Assembly: GCA_019703815.1 (NCBI GenBank)
Contig: AP023053.1
Location: 916,995 to 980,994, forward strand
Length of the DNA stretch: 64,000 nucleotides
Origin: Thaumasiovibrio occultus
GTDB taxonomy: Bacteria; Pseudomonadota; Gammaproteobacteria; Enterobacterales; Vibrionaceae
Reading direction: 5' to 3'
A program made the translations under genes and the position numbers. Positions 27,209-36,601 of this stretch are shown piece by piece (within the stretch, counting starts at the first letter, position 1; every line of letters starts with the position of its first letter). Below the pieces are notes generated by a model. The model was not told where the DNA came from. It did not search any database and saw nothing but the letters and a program-made list of their open reading frames with translations.

Positions 27209-27797
27209 CGTAAGTCCTTAGCTGCCATTGCACAGCGACCTTGTCCTGCGCCCACTGGAAAGCCGCTTGGGTCGCCAATTCCGCGAAAAATGCCTCCACG
27301 CTTTCTGGACTCGCGCACCAAAATGCAGTGCCCGCCGGCGGCGTTTCATCGTCGGCTAACGAATAGACAAACGACAATGACAGCTGCTGCATGCGCTCGT
27401 CATCTTCCCAGTTTTCGTCTTCCCAATCTTCGTCTTCACTGCCGCTGTCATCCCAATCTTCAGCATCAAGAAGGTCTTCATCAAACTCATCGGCGCCTTC
27501 AGTATCAGCGCTAATAATTTGGCGGGTAATATCGAGGGTATAAACGTTCTTTTCATCGCCAAAACCGTAAGCCCCTGCTTGAAACAACAGCATGTCACCA
27601 TCTTCATCAAGGTGAGTGTTGGCAATGCGTTGCTCTAAGTAGAGATCCACCACCAAACGCAGCGCTTCGGCGAAACCAAAAGTGCGCTGGCAAAGTGCCG
27701 CATTAAGCTGGTGTTCTACTTCCTCAAGCGTGGTCAAGGTAACGTCCATCCCTAAACGTAATTGCGAGTCAAAGATCGGTGTAGGCGAATTGAACAC
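27201..27797 (-). CDS. Acidic soluble protein of unknown function
   Basis: Up to 198 residues, with an extremely acidic stretch at about 105-135 (repeats such as EDWDDSGSEDEDWEDE). The N-terminal part (LRLGMDVTLTTLEEVEHQLN) and C-terminal part are ordinary mixed alpha/beta sequence. The start is a GTG at 27797 with a weak Shine-Dalgarno; ATG 27749 is an alternative. Overlap with the downstream membrane protein suggests a two-gene unit. The D/E run may bind cations or a basic partner; this is speculation. Confidence 0.7.
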   Translation of the reverse strand: MFNSPTPIFDSQLRLGMDVTLTTLEEVEHQLNAALCQRTFGFAEALRLVVDLYLEQRIANTHLDEDGDMLLFQAGAYGFGDEKNVYTLDITRQIISADTEGADEFDEDLLDAEDWDDSGSEDEDWEDENWEDDERMQQLSLSFVYSLADDETPPAGTAFWCASPESVEAFFAELATQAAFQWAQDKVAVQWQLRTYDV

Positions 27798-28203
27798 GCT
27801 CGCGCTGTCAAATTGCCCTAATCAAAGCGGTTCAAGTTACCCCATTATAAATAGCAGCTAAACTTTTGATGGCGAAATTCCCTAAACTGTGTGACTTGTT
27901 CGACAAATATCAGTGCAACCCCGTCCAAATACCCCTTCTCTGTCTCAAATTGTCTCGAATAATGGCGAAATCTGCACCACGGCGACGACAAATTAACCAT
28001 TAGCTAATCAACCGGGCATGGCTATTCATCACTAAATCCGCTTTAGCGCCATCAATTTCGCCAGGGCAAGCCGCTTTCGATCAACATCGCGCAAATTGTC
28101 CGTTCAGCGTTGATTTCATGGAAACCGATCACAGTCCCTCATGTATTCACCGATTAAATGGTCTGAGCAGTTGCAGCCGCCAGCCTATTGATGTTAGAAC
28201 TCG
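27798..28203. other. Intergenic region, nothing recognised
   Basis: About 400 bases between the divergent acidic-protein and ynbA-like genes. It presumably contains two promoters, but I see no clear repeat, hairpin terminator or reading frame. Confidence 0.4.
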
Positions 28204-28230
28204 ATGATTATCGCTAGCGAGCCATTCACT

Positions 28231-28836
28231 ATGTTCACGTTTTATAAGCTAAAACAAGGCTTTCAAAACCTACTTCGCCCCACTGTACACAAACTCAATG
28301 CGAAAGGGATCAGCGCTAACCAAGTCACCTTGGCTGCGGCTGCAGTGTCTATCATGCTTGGCGGGTTATTAAGCGTGTTTGCGCACGTCACTTGGCTATT
28401 TATCCTACTGCCAGTGTGGATGTTCTTACGTATGGCGCTAAATGCCATCGATGGTATGTTAGCCCGCGAGCACGATCAGCAAACACCGCTCGGCGCCTAT
28501 CTCAATGAGCTGTGCGATGTGATTGCCGATGCGGCGCTTTTTCTGCCATTCGCCTTCGCCTTTTCGCAGTATGCTTGGCTCGTCTTACTCATCATTTTCC
28601 TCGCGACCTTAAGTGAAATGACGGGCGTGTTAGGACTCATGGTTGGCGCGGAACGACGCTACGATGGCCCGATGGGTAAGAGTGATCGCGCCTTTGCGTT
28701 TGGCGCTTTAGGCCTAGCGTACACATTTGATCTGCTCACCGCGCAGTGGGTACTGTTTTTCTTATCGATAGTAGCGCTACTGACGGCGCTCACTATCGCT
28801 AACCGAATTCAACAAGGCATAAGGAATCGTCAATAA
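28231..28836 (+). CDS. ynbA: CDP-alcohol phosphatidyltransferase family protein (YnbA-like)
   Basis: About 201 residues with six membrane helices. The CDP-alcohol motif starts at D74 (AIDGMLAREHDQ), but the third Asp position is N92 and the last is D96 (GAYLNELCDVIAD), so the motif is DG-AR-G-N-D rather than DG-AR-G-D-D. Such enzymes transfer a phosphatidyl group from CDP-diacylglycerol to an alcohol. The following gene is the YnbC-type fusion, as in the E. coli ynbABCD operon. ATG 28231 gives the family length; an upstream in-frame ATG lies at 28204. The stop and next start overlap as TAATG. Confidence 0.85.
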   Translation: MFTFYKLKQGFQNLLRPTVHKLNAKGISANQVTLAAAAVSIMLGGLLSVFAHVTWLFILLPVWMFLRMALNAIDGMLAREHDQQTPLGAYLNELCDVIADAALFLPFAFAFSQYAWLVLLIIFLATLSEMTGVLGLMVGAERRYDGPMGKSDRAFAFGALGLAYTFDLLTAQWVLFFLSIVALLTALTIANRIQQGIRNRQ

Positions 28837-30575
28837 TGGAGTGCACCGAAAACACGTTTATTACGCACGATCACACTGAGCTGTTTTATCGTCATTGGCA
28901 AGGGAGCAGCGATAAAGCGATTATCTTGTTCCACCGCGGGCATGAACACGGCGGCAGAATGGCCCATTTGGTCGATGAACTGGGGATGCCCGAGTGCCAT
29001 TTTTTTGCGTGGGACGCACGTGGTCACGGCCAAAGCCCCGGTAAACGCGGTGACAGCCCTGGATTTGAATACAACGTCGCTGATATTCAATCCTTCGTTG
29101 AATACATCAGCAAAACCTACGGTATCGCTACCGAAAATATGGTGGTGGTTGCTCAAAGCGTCGGTGCCGTATTAGCCGCAACTTGGGCTCACGATTACGC
29201 GCCGAAAATTCGCGGTATGGTACTGGCATCACCCGCCTTTGATATTAAGTTGTATGTGCCACTGGCGATCCCGGGACTGCGCTTGGCGCATGCCCTGTTT
29301 GGCAACTTTTTCGTCAACAGTTATGTGAAAGCGCACTATCTGACCCACGATAAAGCCCGCGCCGAAAGCTACAATAGCGATCCGCTGATCACCCGCCCTA
29401 TCTCGGTAAACATGCTGCTGGGTGTGTTTGACGGCGCGAAACGGGTCGTCGCCGATGCTGCCGCAATCACCATTCCAACCCAGATGCTGGTGTCAGGTTC
29501 GGATTTTGTGGTGTATGAAAAACCGCAACGCCGTTTCTTCGACAAATTAGGCACCGCGCACAAGGAATACCATGTATTGCCCGGGTTTTACCACGATACC
29601 TTGGGCGAGCAAGAGCGCCATCTGGCCACAGATAAGATGCGCCGCTTTATTACTAACTTGTTTGATAACCCGCTACAGACCATCGATTTAACTCAAGCCG
29701 ACCGCCGCGGTTATACCTGCAGCGAAGCCGAAGCCTTAGCGACACCTGTTCCTGCTGGCTCCATCAAAGATAAATACTGGCACTACTACCGCAAAGCGTT
29801 CGCGTGGTTAGGTCAGCGCTCTGAAGGGATCCGCCTTGGCTTTGAGCTTGGGTTTGATTCTGGCAGTACGCTCGATTATGTCTATCGTAACAAGCCGTCA
29901 GGCGATGGGTTGTTCGGTAAGTTTGTCGATTATTGTTACCTTAACTCGGTCGGCTGGCGCGGGATCCGTCAACGTAAAGTCAACTTAGAAACCTCGATTA
30001 AACAAGTCGTGAAGCAATTGCAAGACGATGGCAAACCGGTTCGATTGATGGATGTCGCCGCCGGACATGGCCGCTACGTGCTTGAAGCGGTGCAATCGCT
30101 CAACGACAAGCCCGAAGCGGTGTTACTGCGCGATTTTAGCGACGTGAACGTGACTGATGGCCAAGCCTTAATCGACAATATGGGGCTGGCAAACATTGCC
30201 AAGTTTGAGCAAGGTGACGCCTTCGACAAACAAGCGTTATCAAATATTGAGCTAAAACCTAATTTGGTGATCGTCTCTGGGTTGTATGAGCTGTTTGCCG
30301 ACAATACCATGCTGCAAAACTCCCTTGCAGGTATTGCCGCGGCGATGGATGAAGACGGTTATTTGATTTACACCGGACAACCGTGGCACCCACAACTTGA
30401 GCTGATCGCACGCTCACTCACCAGCCATAAAGATGGCAACGCGTGGGTCATGCGTCGTCGTACCCAAGCGGAGATGGATCAATTGGTCGAGCAAGCTGGG
30501 TTTGAAAAATGCCAGCAGAAAATCGATCAGTTCGGTATTTTTACAGTGAGCATTGCCAAGAAACGCTCTCAGTAA
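28836..30575 (+). CDS. ynbC: Bifunctional alpha/beta hydrolase and SAM-dependent methyltransferase (YnbC-like)
   Basis: A 579-residue fusion. Residues 1-290 are a monoglyceride-lipase-like hydrolase (HRGHEHGGRMAHLVDEL, nucleophile in VVVAQSVGAVLAA, GFYHDTLGE as the His region). Residues about 370-579 are a class I methyltransferase with motif I LMDVAAGHGRYVLEA and later NLVIVSGLYELF. The same fusion is E. coli YnbC. Its start overlaps the CDP-alcohol phosphatidyltransferase stop by one base, so both act in one lipid-related pathway. The ynbB (CDP-diacylglycerol synthase) and ynbD genes are not adjacent. A strong terminator follows. Confidence 0.9.
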   Translation: MECTENTFITHDHTELFYRHWQGSSDKAIILFHRGHEHGGRMAHLVDELGMPECHFFAWDARGHGQSPGKRGDSPGFEYNVADIQSFVEYISKTYGIATENMVVVAQSVGAVLAATWAHDYAPKIRGMVLASPAFDIKLYVPLAIPGLRLAHALFGNFFVNSYVKAHYLTHDKARAESYNSDPLITRPISVNMLLGVFDGAKRVVADAAAITIPTQMLVSGSDFVVYEKPQRRFFDKLGTAHKEYHVLPGFYHDTLGEQERHLATDKMRRFITNLFDNPLQTIDLTQADRRGYTCSEAEALATPVPAGSIKDKYWHYYRKAFAWLGQRSEGIRLGFELGFDSGSTLDYVYRNKPSGDGLFGKFVDYCYLNSVGWRGIRQRKVNLETSIKQVVKQLQDDGKPVRLMDVAAGHGRYVLEAVQSLNDKPEAVLLRDFSDVNVTDGQALIDNMGLANIAKFEQGDAFDKQALSNIELKPNLVIVSGLYELFADNTMLQNSLAGIAAAMDEDGYLIYTGQPWHPQLELIARSLTSHKDGNAWVMRRRTQAEMDQLVEQAGFEKCQQKIDQFGIFTVSIAKKRSQ

Positions 30576-30600
30576 CCCATTCATTCAACATCTAAAAACG

Positions 30601-30630
30601 AAAACGCCAAGGCATGACCTTGGCGTTTTT
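30601..30630 (+). terminator. Bidirectional terminator between ynbC-like and mscS-like genes
   Basis: AAAACGCCAAGG pairs with CCTTGGCGTTTT around a CATGA loop, with A and T runs on both sides; it suits both convergent genes. Confidence 0.9.
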
Positions 30631-30658
30631 CTTTACGTACGAGCCATACGTTGCAGCG

Positions 30659-31774
30659 TTAGTTGATCCCGCCAACGCCTTTTTGGTTCATTGCGGGCGG
30701 AATCACCGCCCCTTCAGGTTCAAAGCCTTGCACATGCAAGGTTTGGGTTGGGAACGCAATTTCAGCGCCGTGTTGATCAACAATCGCCATTATCCGCTCC
30801 ATGACATCTTGTTTGATTTCGTGAAAATAGACCCAATCGGTGGTTTTAGTGAAGGTGTAGATAAAGAAATCCAACGACGACGGACCAAAACGATCCAGAT
30901 TCACCATCAAGGTTTGGTTGGTGTCGATTTCAGGGTGCGCCAGCAGCATGGTTTTGACATCTTTCACAATCGCCCCAACTTGCGCACCATCGTCGTAGCG
31001 CAAGCCAACATATTCATAGATGCGACGATTCGACATTCGCGATGGGTTCTCAACCACGATGTGCGAAAACACCGCATTGGGGACATATAACGGGCGCTTA
31101 TCAAAGGTGCGAATTTTGGTCACGCGCCAGCCCACTGACTCCACCGTGCCCTCGATTTGGCGGTCCGGTGAACGTATCCAATCGCCGACTTTAAATGGGC
31201 GGTCAAAGTAAATAACGATGGCGCCAAAGAAGTTCGCCAGCAGATCTTTCGCTGCCATACCGACGACTAAGCCCCCCATACCACCGAAGGCCAAGATCCC
31301 CGAAATACTCACCCCTAAGCTTTGGATCACGCTAAGGAAGGCGAACACCATGACCACCACCACAGCGAGCTTACCCAACGCATTCACTGTCGTAACGTCA
31401 TAACTGCCGCGACTAAAACGCGCTTCTGCTTTACCGATAAAGCGAACGCAACCCCACGCAATCAACCCGGTGATCGCAATTTGGCGCACCGTCGGCAGCA
31501 CTTTCAGCACCGGCTCAAAACCGACAATATTGGCAATAATCGATGCGCCCAGCACCACAATCAACCAGTTGATCGGCGCGCGCACTGCATGCCAAATGGC
31601 ATCCCCCCACGCCATCGACGCATTTTGGATCCAATTAGCCAAACGATTTGACAGGATGCGCCATGCAATGAAGAAAAAGATAGTCACTGCAGTCACGGTG
31701 ATAGCTTCGATCTGCCAGTTGCTTTCAATCAACGCCAAGCCTTTCTGCTCTAGCCAAGCTAACGTTTCTTCCAT
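30659..31774 (-). CDS. MscS-family mechanosensitive channel
   Basis: A 371-residue small-conductance channel homologue. About four or five membrane helices (including AITVTAVTIFFFIAWRIL and AFLSVIQSLGVSISGILAFG) lead into the pore-lining helix GGMGGLVVGMAAKDLLANF and the MscS beta domain (DRPFKVGDWIRSP, then VGWRVTKIRTFDKRPLYVPN). The extra N-terminal helices place it with YnaI/YbdG-like members rather than the 286-residue MscS. It releases solutes under hypo-osmotic stress. It is single, with a terminator below. Confidence 0.92.
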   Translation of the reverse strand: MEETLAWLEQKGLALIESNWQIEAITVTAVTIFFFIAWRILSNRLANWIQNASMAWGDAIWHAVRAPINWLIVVLGASIIANIVGFEPVLKVLPTVRQIAITGLIAWGCVRFIGKAEARFSRGSYDVTTVNALGKLAVVVVMVFAFLSVIQSLGVSISGILAFGGMGGLVVGMAAKDLLANFFGAIVIYFDRPFKVGDWIRSPDRQIEGTVESVGWRVTKIRTFDKRPLYVPNAVFSHIVVENPSRMSNRRIYEYVGLRYDDGAQVGAIVKDVKTMLLAHPEIDTNQTLMVNLDRFGPSSLDFFIYTFTKTTDWVYFHEIKQDVMERIMAIVDQHGAEIAFPTQTLHVQGFEPEGAVIPPAMNQKGVGGIN

Positions 31775-32249
31775 GGGGAGTCCTCTTTATTTCAATCGGT
31801 TATGCTTTTTACAACCGTGCTTTGGCTTTCACACACCAAGCAAAAACAGCCAAATCGGTAATTAAACCAAACCTTAACATAATTCGCCCACTTTGATGAT
31901 CGCTCAATCCCTGTCTGCAGATTTCCATCTTAATTCCTGCCAAATAACCGTCTGGCTCTCTCGAATTACCGCCCGCTTATGTTAACGACACGGCCCCCCT
32001 TAACCTCGATCCCGTTTCTGAAATCATCCGAACAATACGCCAAGAAAGCCAAGGGCGAGAGCTTGATCGATTTTCTGAAATCGAAACGGCAAATAGTGCT
32101 ATTCCCCCAACCTAGGCATGGGTAAAGTAACGAAATGTAAATAACAAAACTATCATTGCGCAGATAACCAGTTTCTAGCTACCAACCCCTTTTGTAGAAA
32201 CTCCATCCTCGCATCACACAAGCATGGCGTTGGCAGGCAAACGAGTCCT
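31775..32249. other. Long divergent intergenic region
   Basis: 475 bases between the divergent mscS-like and nadR-like genes. It contains a C7 run near 31993 and the direct repeat TTTCTGAAATC at about 32013 and 32072. No NadR, NrtR or riboswitch signature was recognised, and no reading frame is convincing. Confidence 0.4.
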
Positions 32250-33227
32250 ATGAGAATTGGTTTAACCCTTGGGAAATACTCACCTTTCCATCGAGGTCAT
32301 CAAAGCGTTATTGATACAGCGCTGGCAGAAATGGATCACGTCATTGTGATTATTTACCCTTCGCCAGAAACCACCAATATCGCGGTAGAAACCCGCGCAC
32401 AATGGATCCGTGATTGCTACCCAAGCGTGGAAGTGCTGATCGCTTATGACGGCCCCCGTGAAGTCGGGTACAGCGACGAGCTAAAGCGTAAACACGAAAC
32501 CTATCTACGCCAATTGCTTGCAGGGCGCGCCATCCGCGCGTTCTATTGTGCCGAGCCGTATGGTGAGCATGTCAGTGCCGCACTCAATTGTATTGATCGC
32601 CGCGTTGAGCGAATTAACCCCGACTGGGCGGGAACCGTCGTCCGCTCCGATCCGTACCGTTTCCGCCATTGCGTTGAGCCTTTGGTATATCGCGGCCATA
32701 TCCGCAACATCGTGTTTCTTGGCGCACCATCGACGGGCAAATCCACCTTAAGTGAAGCGCTAGCAAAGAAATTCAATACTTTATGGATGCCAGAATATGG
32801 CCGTGAGTATTGGGAGAAACACCAACACGAGCGACGACTCACGCCAAGCCAGTTGGTCGAGATCGCCGAAGGCCACCTTATTCGTGAAGAAGCGTTGCTG
32901 AGTGAATGTCGCCAATTTCTGTTTACCGATACCAATGCCATCACCACCTATATGTTTGGCATGGACTACCACAATGCAGTAGAGCCGAAACTCGCCGAAT
33001 ACGCCAAACAAGCCGAGCAGCGTTACGATGCGGTGTTTGTGTGCGGTGATGACATTCCCTACGACAACACCTGGGATCGCTCAGGCGATCAGCATAGAAA
33101 AGCGTTCCAGCAAGCCATCATTGACGATCTCAACTACCGCCAAGTGCCTTTCACTCTGCTCACTGGCAGTTTAGAAGCGCGGATAGAGCAAGTGTCCCAG
33201 CAGTTAGCGAGCTTAGTTCGTTACTAG
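32250..33227 (+). CDS. NadR-like NMN adenylyltransferase/ribosylnicotinamide kinase
   Basis: A 325-residue bifunctional enzyme. The adenylyltransferase domain begins at residue 2 with GLTLGKYSPFHRGHQSVI (HxGH as HRGH) and the kinase domain at about 150 has a P-loop GAPSTGKSTL near residue 158 and a later DTNAITTYMFG. It would phosphorylate nicotinamide riboside to NMN and adenylate it to NAD. E. coli NadR has an extra N-terminal helix-turn-helix of about 60 residues; this protein lacks it, so it is an enzyme and not a repressor. The next gene is pnuC, completing a salvage unit. Confidence 0.92.
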   Translation: MRIGLTLGKYSPFHRGHQSVIDTALAEMDHVIVIIYPSPETTNIAVETRAQWIRDCYPSVEVLIAYDGPREVGYSDELKRKHETYLRQLLAGRAIRAFYCAEPYGEHVSAALNCIDRRVERINPDWAGTVVRSDPYRFRHCVEPLVYRGHIRNIVFLGAPSTGKSTLSEALAKKFNTLWMPEYGREYWEKHQHERRLTPSQLVEIAEGHLIREEALLSECRQFLFTDTNAITTYMFGMDYHNAVEPKLAEYAKQAEQRYDAVFVCGDDIPYDNTWDRSGDQHRKAFQQAIIDDLNYRQVPFTLLTGSLEARIEQVSQQLASLVRY

Positions 33228-33325
33228 CTATATAGGCACGTTATTAGCGATCAGCGAGTAACAACGCGCAACACAGTTATCCGATTTCACCCGAAACCCA
33301 TTTAGCGCAACCTGAAGGAACATCC

Positions 33326-34012
33326 ATGGAAGGCCTGTTAGCCCTGCTCGATATCAACAACATAGTGTTCTCCATTGCGGGCTATCCGATCAGCTTGCTC
33401 GAACTTAGCGGCACTCTTTTTTACGTCACGTCGGTGTGGCTAGTTGCGAAACAGAATATGTGGACTTGGCCGACTGGCATCATCTCGGTGGTACTATTTG
33501 GTTTTCTGTTTTACCAGTGTCAGCTCTATGCCGACATGTTCGAGCAAAGCTACTACCTTGGGATCAGCCTCTACGGCTGGGTTAACTGGTGGCTGTTCAA
33601 CCGCGCGGCAAATTCCAGTACGCGTAACGATACCACGGACTTTCGTTACTCATCGCCTCGTAAAATCGGTATCCAGCTTGCAGTGATTGGTGTCGGTACT
33701 GTGTTGATGAGCCGCTACATTGCTGACTTACACAACCTTTACCCTATGGTGTTCCCGCAACCGGCGGATTATCCAGTGCTGGACTCACTCACTACCGTAA
33801 TGAGTTTAGTCGCGATGTTTTTGCTAACGCGCAAACGGGTCGAAAGCTGGTATTACTGGATTGTGGTGGATGTGATTGTTATTGGGCTCTATTTTGCCAA
33901 GGGCTTGGTGTTCTTGACTGGGCAATATGTGGTGTTGCTTGGCGTGGCGGTTTACGGTTTATGGCGCTGGCATCAAAGCGGGGCCGAGAAGCCCCTTGCC
34001 TTTTCCCGGTAA
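33326..34012 (+). CDS. pnuC: Nicotinamide riboside transporter PnuC
   Basis: A 228-residue inner-membrane protein of the PnuC (SWEET-like fold) family with about seven helices. Signature segments are GTLFYVTSVWLVAKQNMWTWP, GIISVVLFGFLFYQCQLYAD and SYYLGISLYGWVNWW. It facilitates uptake of nicotinamide riboside, trapped by the kinase encoded 98 bases upstream. AAGGAAC precedes the ATG. The pair makes a complete route from external nicotinamide riboside to NAD. Confidence 0.95.
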   Translation: MEGLLALLDINNIVFSIAGYPISLLELSGTLFYVTSVWLVAKQNMWTWPTGIISVVLFGFLFYQCQLYADMFEQSYYLGISLYGWVNWWLFNRAANSSTRNDTTDFRYSSPRKIGIQLAVIGVGTVLMSRYIADLHNLYPMVFPQPADYPVLDSLTTVMSLVAMFLLTRKRVESWYYWIVVDVIVIGLYFAKGLVFLTGQYVVLLGVAVYGLWRWHQSGAEKPLAFSR

Positions 34013-34044
34013 AAACTGCGTTTTGTTCTAATTTGGGCTAACGC

Positions 34045-34527
34045 TTATTGGCTTTCAATCCAATGCAGATATAGGCGGGTATCAAGTTCACGTTGGTGGT
34101 AATCCGGCACCATGTGGCAGCAAAGCTGGTAAAACGCTTTGTTGTGATCCGCTTCTTTTAAATGGCTGAGCTCGTGCGCCACAATCATCTCCAGCAAGCC
34201 GAGCGGCGCGGTTTTGAACATCTCGGCGATCCGGATTTCCTGCTTGGCTTGCAAGCGACCACCCTGATTGCGGCTGATCCGCATATGCATACCGAGCGCC
34301 TGATCTACTCGTCGGATCGATTTGTCGTAGCAAATCCGACTTAAATGAGCACTCTTGCGCATGTAACGGTTCTTCATAGTCATGACAAATTCATACAGGG
34401 CTTTGTCACTGTTGTGCGGGTTTTTCTCTGGGTACTTGCGCGCCAAATACTGTCCAAGTTTTCCTTCATCCAGCAATTGTTGCGCTTGGCTGATGATTTG
34501 CGCTGGGTAACCCTGCAGATATTTCAT
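34045..34527 (-). CDS. YgjP-like zinc metallopeptidase (DUF45)
   Basis: A 160-residue protein with the zinc motif HExxH in LLEMIVAHELSHLKEADHNK, where the H-E-L-S-H and the later His-Lys-Ala-Phe pattern match the DUF45/YgjP (WLM-like) family. This version is shorter than E. coli YgjP. It is convergent with pnuC, 33 bases apart. Substrate unknown; no signal peptide, so cytosolic. Confidence 0.88.
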   Translation of the reverse strand: MKYLQGYPAQIISQAQQLLDEGKLGQYLARKYPEKNPHNSDKALYEFVMTMKNRYMRKSAHLSRICYDKSIRRVDQALGMHMRISRNQGGRLQAKQEIRIAEMFKTAPLGLLEMIVAHELSHLKEADHNKAFYQLCCHMVPDYHQRELDTRLYLHWIESQ

Positions 34528-34751
34528 TTTTTGCTCATTTCTCGCTTAAAACGGCTAGATAGCCTAAACTTTTCATTAGTTTATAACAAATGACAAATAA
34601 CTCATTGAATAAACAGCACTAAATGACATCAAGATTTCACTATTGAAATGACAACATTCCATTTTTAATAGTTGCATGTCGACGGCTTCGCGCGCATTAT
34701 TGTGCGCCCAGTCACAAGCCCTTGAAACCAAATTTAGACAGATACACAAAA

Positions 34752-35606
34752 ATGATCCCAACGAACAACTTTGATGCCCTATTGCCACCGCAAATGGCAG
34801 AGCGCGCCGCCGAGATCGGTGAGAGTAAAGCCACAAAAGACCCAATGAAAGCCTTCTTGCTGGCAATTTCCGCCGGTATTCACATTGGCATTGCGTTTGT
34901 GTTTTACACCACAGTCACCACAGGTGCTGGCGATATGCCTTGGGGCATGGCACGTTTCGTTGGGGGCCTTGCCTTCAGCCTCGGTTTGATCCTCGTTATC
35001 ATTACCGGTGGTGAGCTGTTTACCAGCTCAGTGCTCACGCTGGTCGCACGTGCCAGTGGCAAAATTAGCTGGCGTACCTTAGTCAATCACTGGGGGCTTG
35101 TCTATATCGGTAACTTGGTCGGCGCTTTGTTGCTGGTCGGCATTATGTTTATCAGTGGTCAGTACTTATCGGCGAACGGCGAAGTGGGCATTAACACCAT
35201 GCAAATCGCCCAACACAAAATGCATCACGGCTTCTTCCAAGCTGTGGCCCTTGGCATTATGTGTAACGTGTTGGTGTGCGTCGCGGTTTGGATGACCTTC
35301 AGTGGCCGAACCCTAACCGATAAGATCTTGGTGACAATTTTGCCTGTGGCAATGTTTGTCTCTGCCGGTTTTGAGCACTGCATCGCCAACATGTTCCAAG
35401 TACCGATGGCAATGATGATCAAAAACTTCGCACCAGATACCTTCTGGGAAATGACCGGACGTCTACCGGCTGAATTTGTCGACTTGAATGCGATGGACTT
35501 TATCATCCATAACCTGCTGCCAGTGACGCTGGGTAACATTATCGGTGGCGGTATTTTTGTGGGCTTGGGTTACTGGATCATTTACCTGCGCGACCCGCAC
35601 CATTAA
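34752..35606 (+). CDS. focA: Formate/nitrite transporter FocA
   Basis: A 284-residue FNT channel with six helices: AFLLAISAGIHIGIAFVFYT, GGLAFSLGLILVIITGGELF, GLVYIGNLVGALLLVGIMF, and FEHCIANMFQVPMAMM near the pore. It is the canonical length, unlike the CBS fusion at 10997-12466, and the two share long identical blocks around the second helix. It exchanges formate across the inner membrane, usually with pflB, which is not adjacent. The start is ATG 34752; an in-frame TTG at 34722 would add 10 residues. A terminator follows. Confidence 0.92.
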   Translation: MIPTNNFDALLPPQMAERAAEIGESKATKDPMKAFLLAISAGIHIGIAFVFYTTVTTGAGDMPWGMARFVGGLAFSLGLILVIITGGELFTSSVLTLVARASGKISWRTLVNHWGLVYIGNLVGALLLVGIMFISGQYLSANGEVGINTMQIAQHKMHHGFFQAVALGIMCNVLVCVAVWMTFSGRTLTDKILVTILPVAMFVSAGFEHCIANMFQVPMAMMIKNFAPDTFWEMTGRLPAEFVDLNAMDFIIHNLLPVTLGNIIGGGIFVGLGYWIIYLRDPHH

Positions 35607-35625
35607 TCGCATTGCCACAGAAAAT

Positions 35626-35652
35626 AAAGGTCTGCATTCGCAGGCCTTTTTT
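35626..35652 (+). terminator. Intrinsic terminator after focA
   Basis: AAAGGTCTGC pairs (one G-T) with GCAGGCCTTT around a 4-base loop, then T residues. Confidence 0.85.
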
Positions 35653-35720
35653 ATTGCTTGTGCTTCACCAGCGCAGTTGCGATCATGGCACATTATCTCT
35701 TAGTTTGATTTACCTCAGCC

Positions 35721-36476
35721 ATGACCAAGCCAGCCCCAGCTACCAATGCATTAGCCAGTAAAGCATTAATTACCGAAGCCTTAGATTCCGAAGCATTAGC
35801 CACCCAAACATTAGCAGCACATTCGGTCGATACCGCCCTACTCGATCAGCAGTGCCAACAGTTTTTAACCGATGTCGATCTGCCCGACGCAGCGCATCAA
35901 CTCGACCATATCTTGCGCGTAGTGAATGTGGCCGACAAACTCGCGCGACAAGAAAACGCCGACCTTATTGTGGTACGTGCTGCCGCTTGGTTGCACGACT
36001 GCGTGGCACTACCTAAAGATCATCCCAAGCGTCACCTTGGCTCGACGCTCGCTGCCGATAAAGCCGTCGCGTTTCTTGCGGGCCTTGGGTTTTCCGCAAC
36101 TCAGCTAGATGCTATCCATCATGCCATTGTCGCCCATAGCTTTAGCGCGAACGTCACCCCGACAACCCTTGAAGCGAAAATCGTGCAAGACGCAGATCGC
36201 CTCGATGCCCTAGGCGCGATTGGCATTGCTCGCTGCCTGCAGGTGGGCACTGCGCTCAAGCGCGATCTCTACAGCCTCGTCGACCCTTTATGCGAGACAC
36301 GAACGCCGGATGATAGCCACTTCACCATCGATCATTTCTTCACCAAACTATTTAAGTTGCCAGACACCATGAACACCTTGGCGGGGAGAAAAGAAGCCCA
36401 CCAGCGAGCAACGTTTATGCAGCAATTTCTTAACCAGCTTGGTGATGAAATTACTTTTAAAACCAATAACCTATAA
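35721..36476 (+). CDS. HD-domain phosphohydrolase (YedJ-like)
   Basis: A 251-residue protein. After an Ala/Thr/Leu-rich N-terminus with imperfect repeats (ALASKALITEALDSEALATQ), the HD domain covers about 50-215: HQLDHILRVVNVADKLA, WLHDCVAL (HD pair), HHAIVAHSFS and VQDADRLDALGAIGIARC. This fits metal-dependent phosphohydrolases of the YedJ group; substrate unknown. The gene lies between focA and rarD with its own spacing on both sides. The repetitive leader is absent from typical relatives and may indicate an upstream start that is not used; in-frame ATGs occur after it only later. Confidence 0.87.
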   Translation: MTKPAPATNALASKALITEALDSEALATQTLAAHSVDTALLDQQCQQFLTDVDLPDAAHQLDHILRVVNVADKLARQENADLIVVRAAAWLHDCVALPKDHPKRHLGSTLAADKAVAFLAGLGFSATQLDAIHHAIVAHSFSANVTPTTLEAKIVQDADRLDALGAIGIARCLQVGTALKRDLYSLVDPLCETRTPDDSHFTIDHFFTKLFKLPDTMNTLAGRKEAHQRATFMQQFLNQLGDEITFKTNNL

Positions 36477-36601
36477 ACTGCAAACTCTAATTGACACCTC
36501 TTGGGTAAAACGCGAAAAGTAATATGATCAAACGCAATTTACTTTTTTATCAACAGGAATAAACTACCGCTCAATTTTCCTCCCTTACCTGAGATCTATC
36601 C

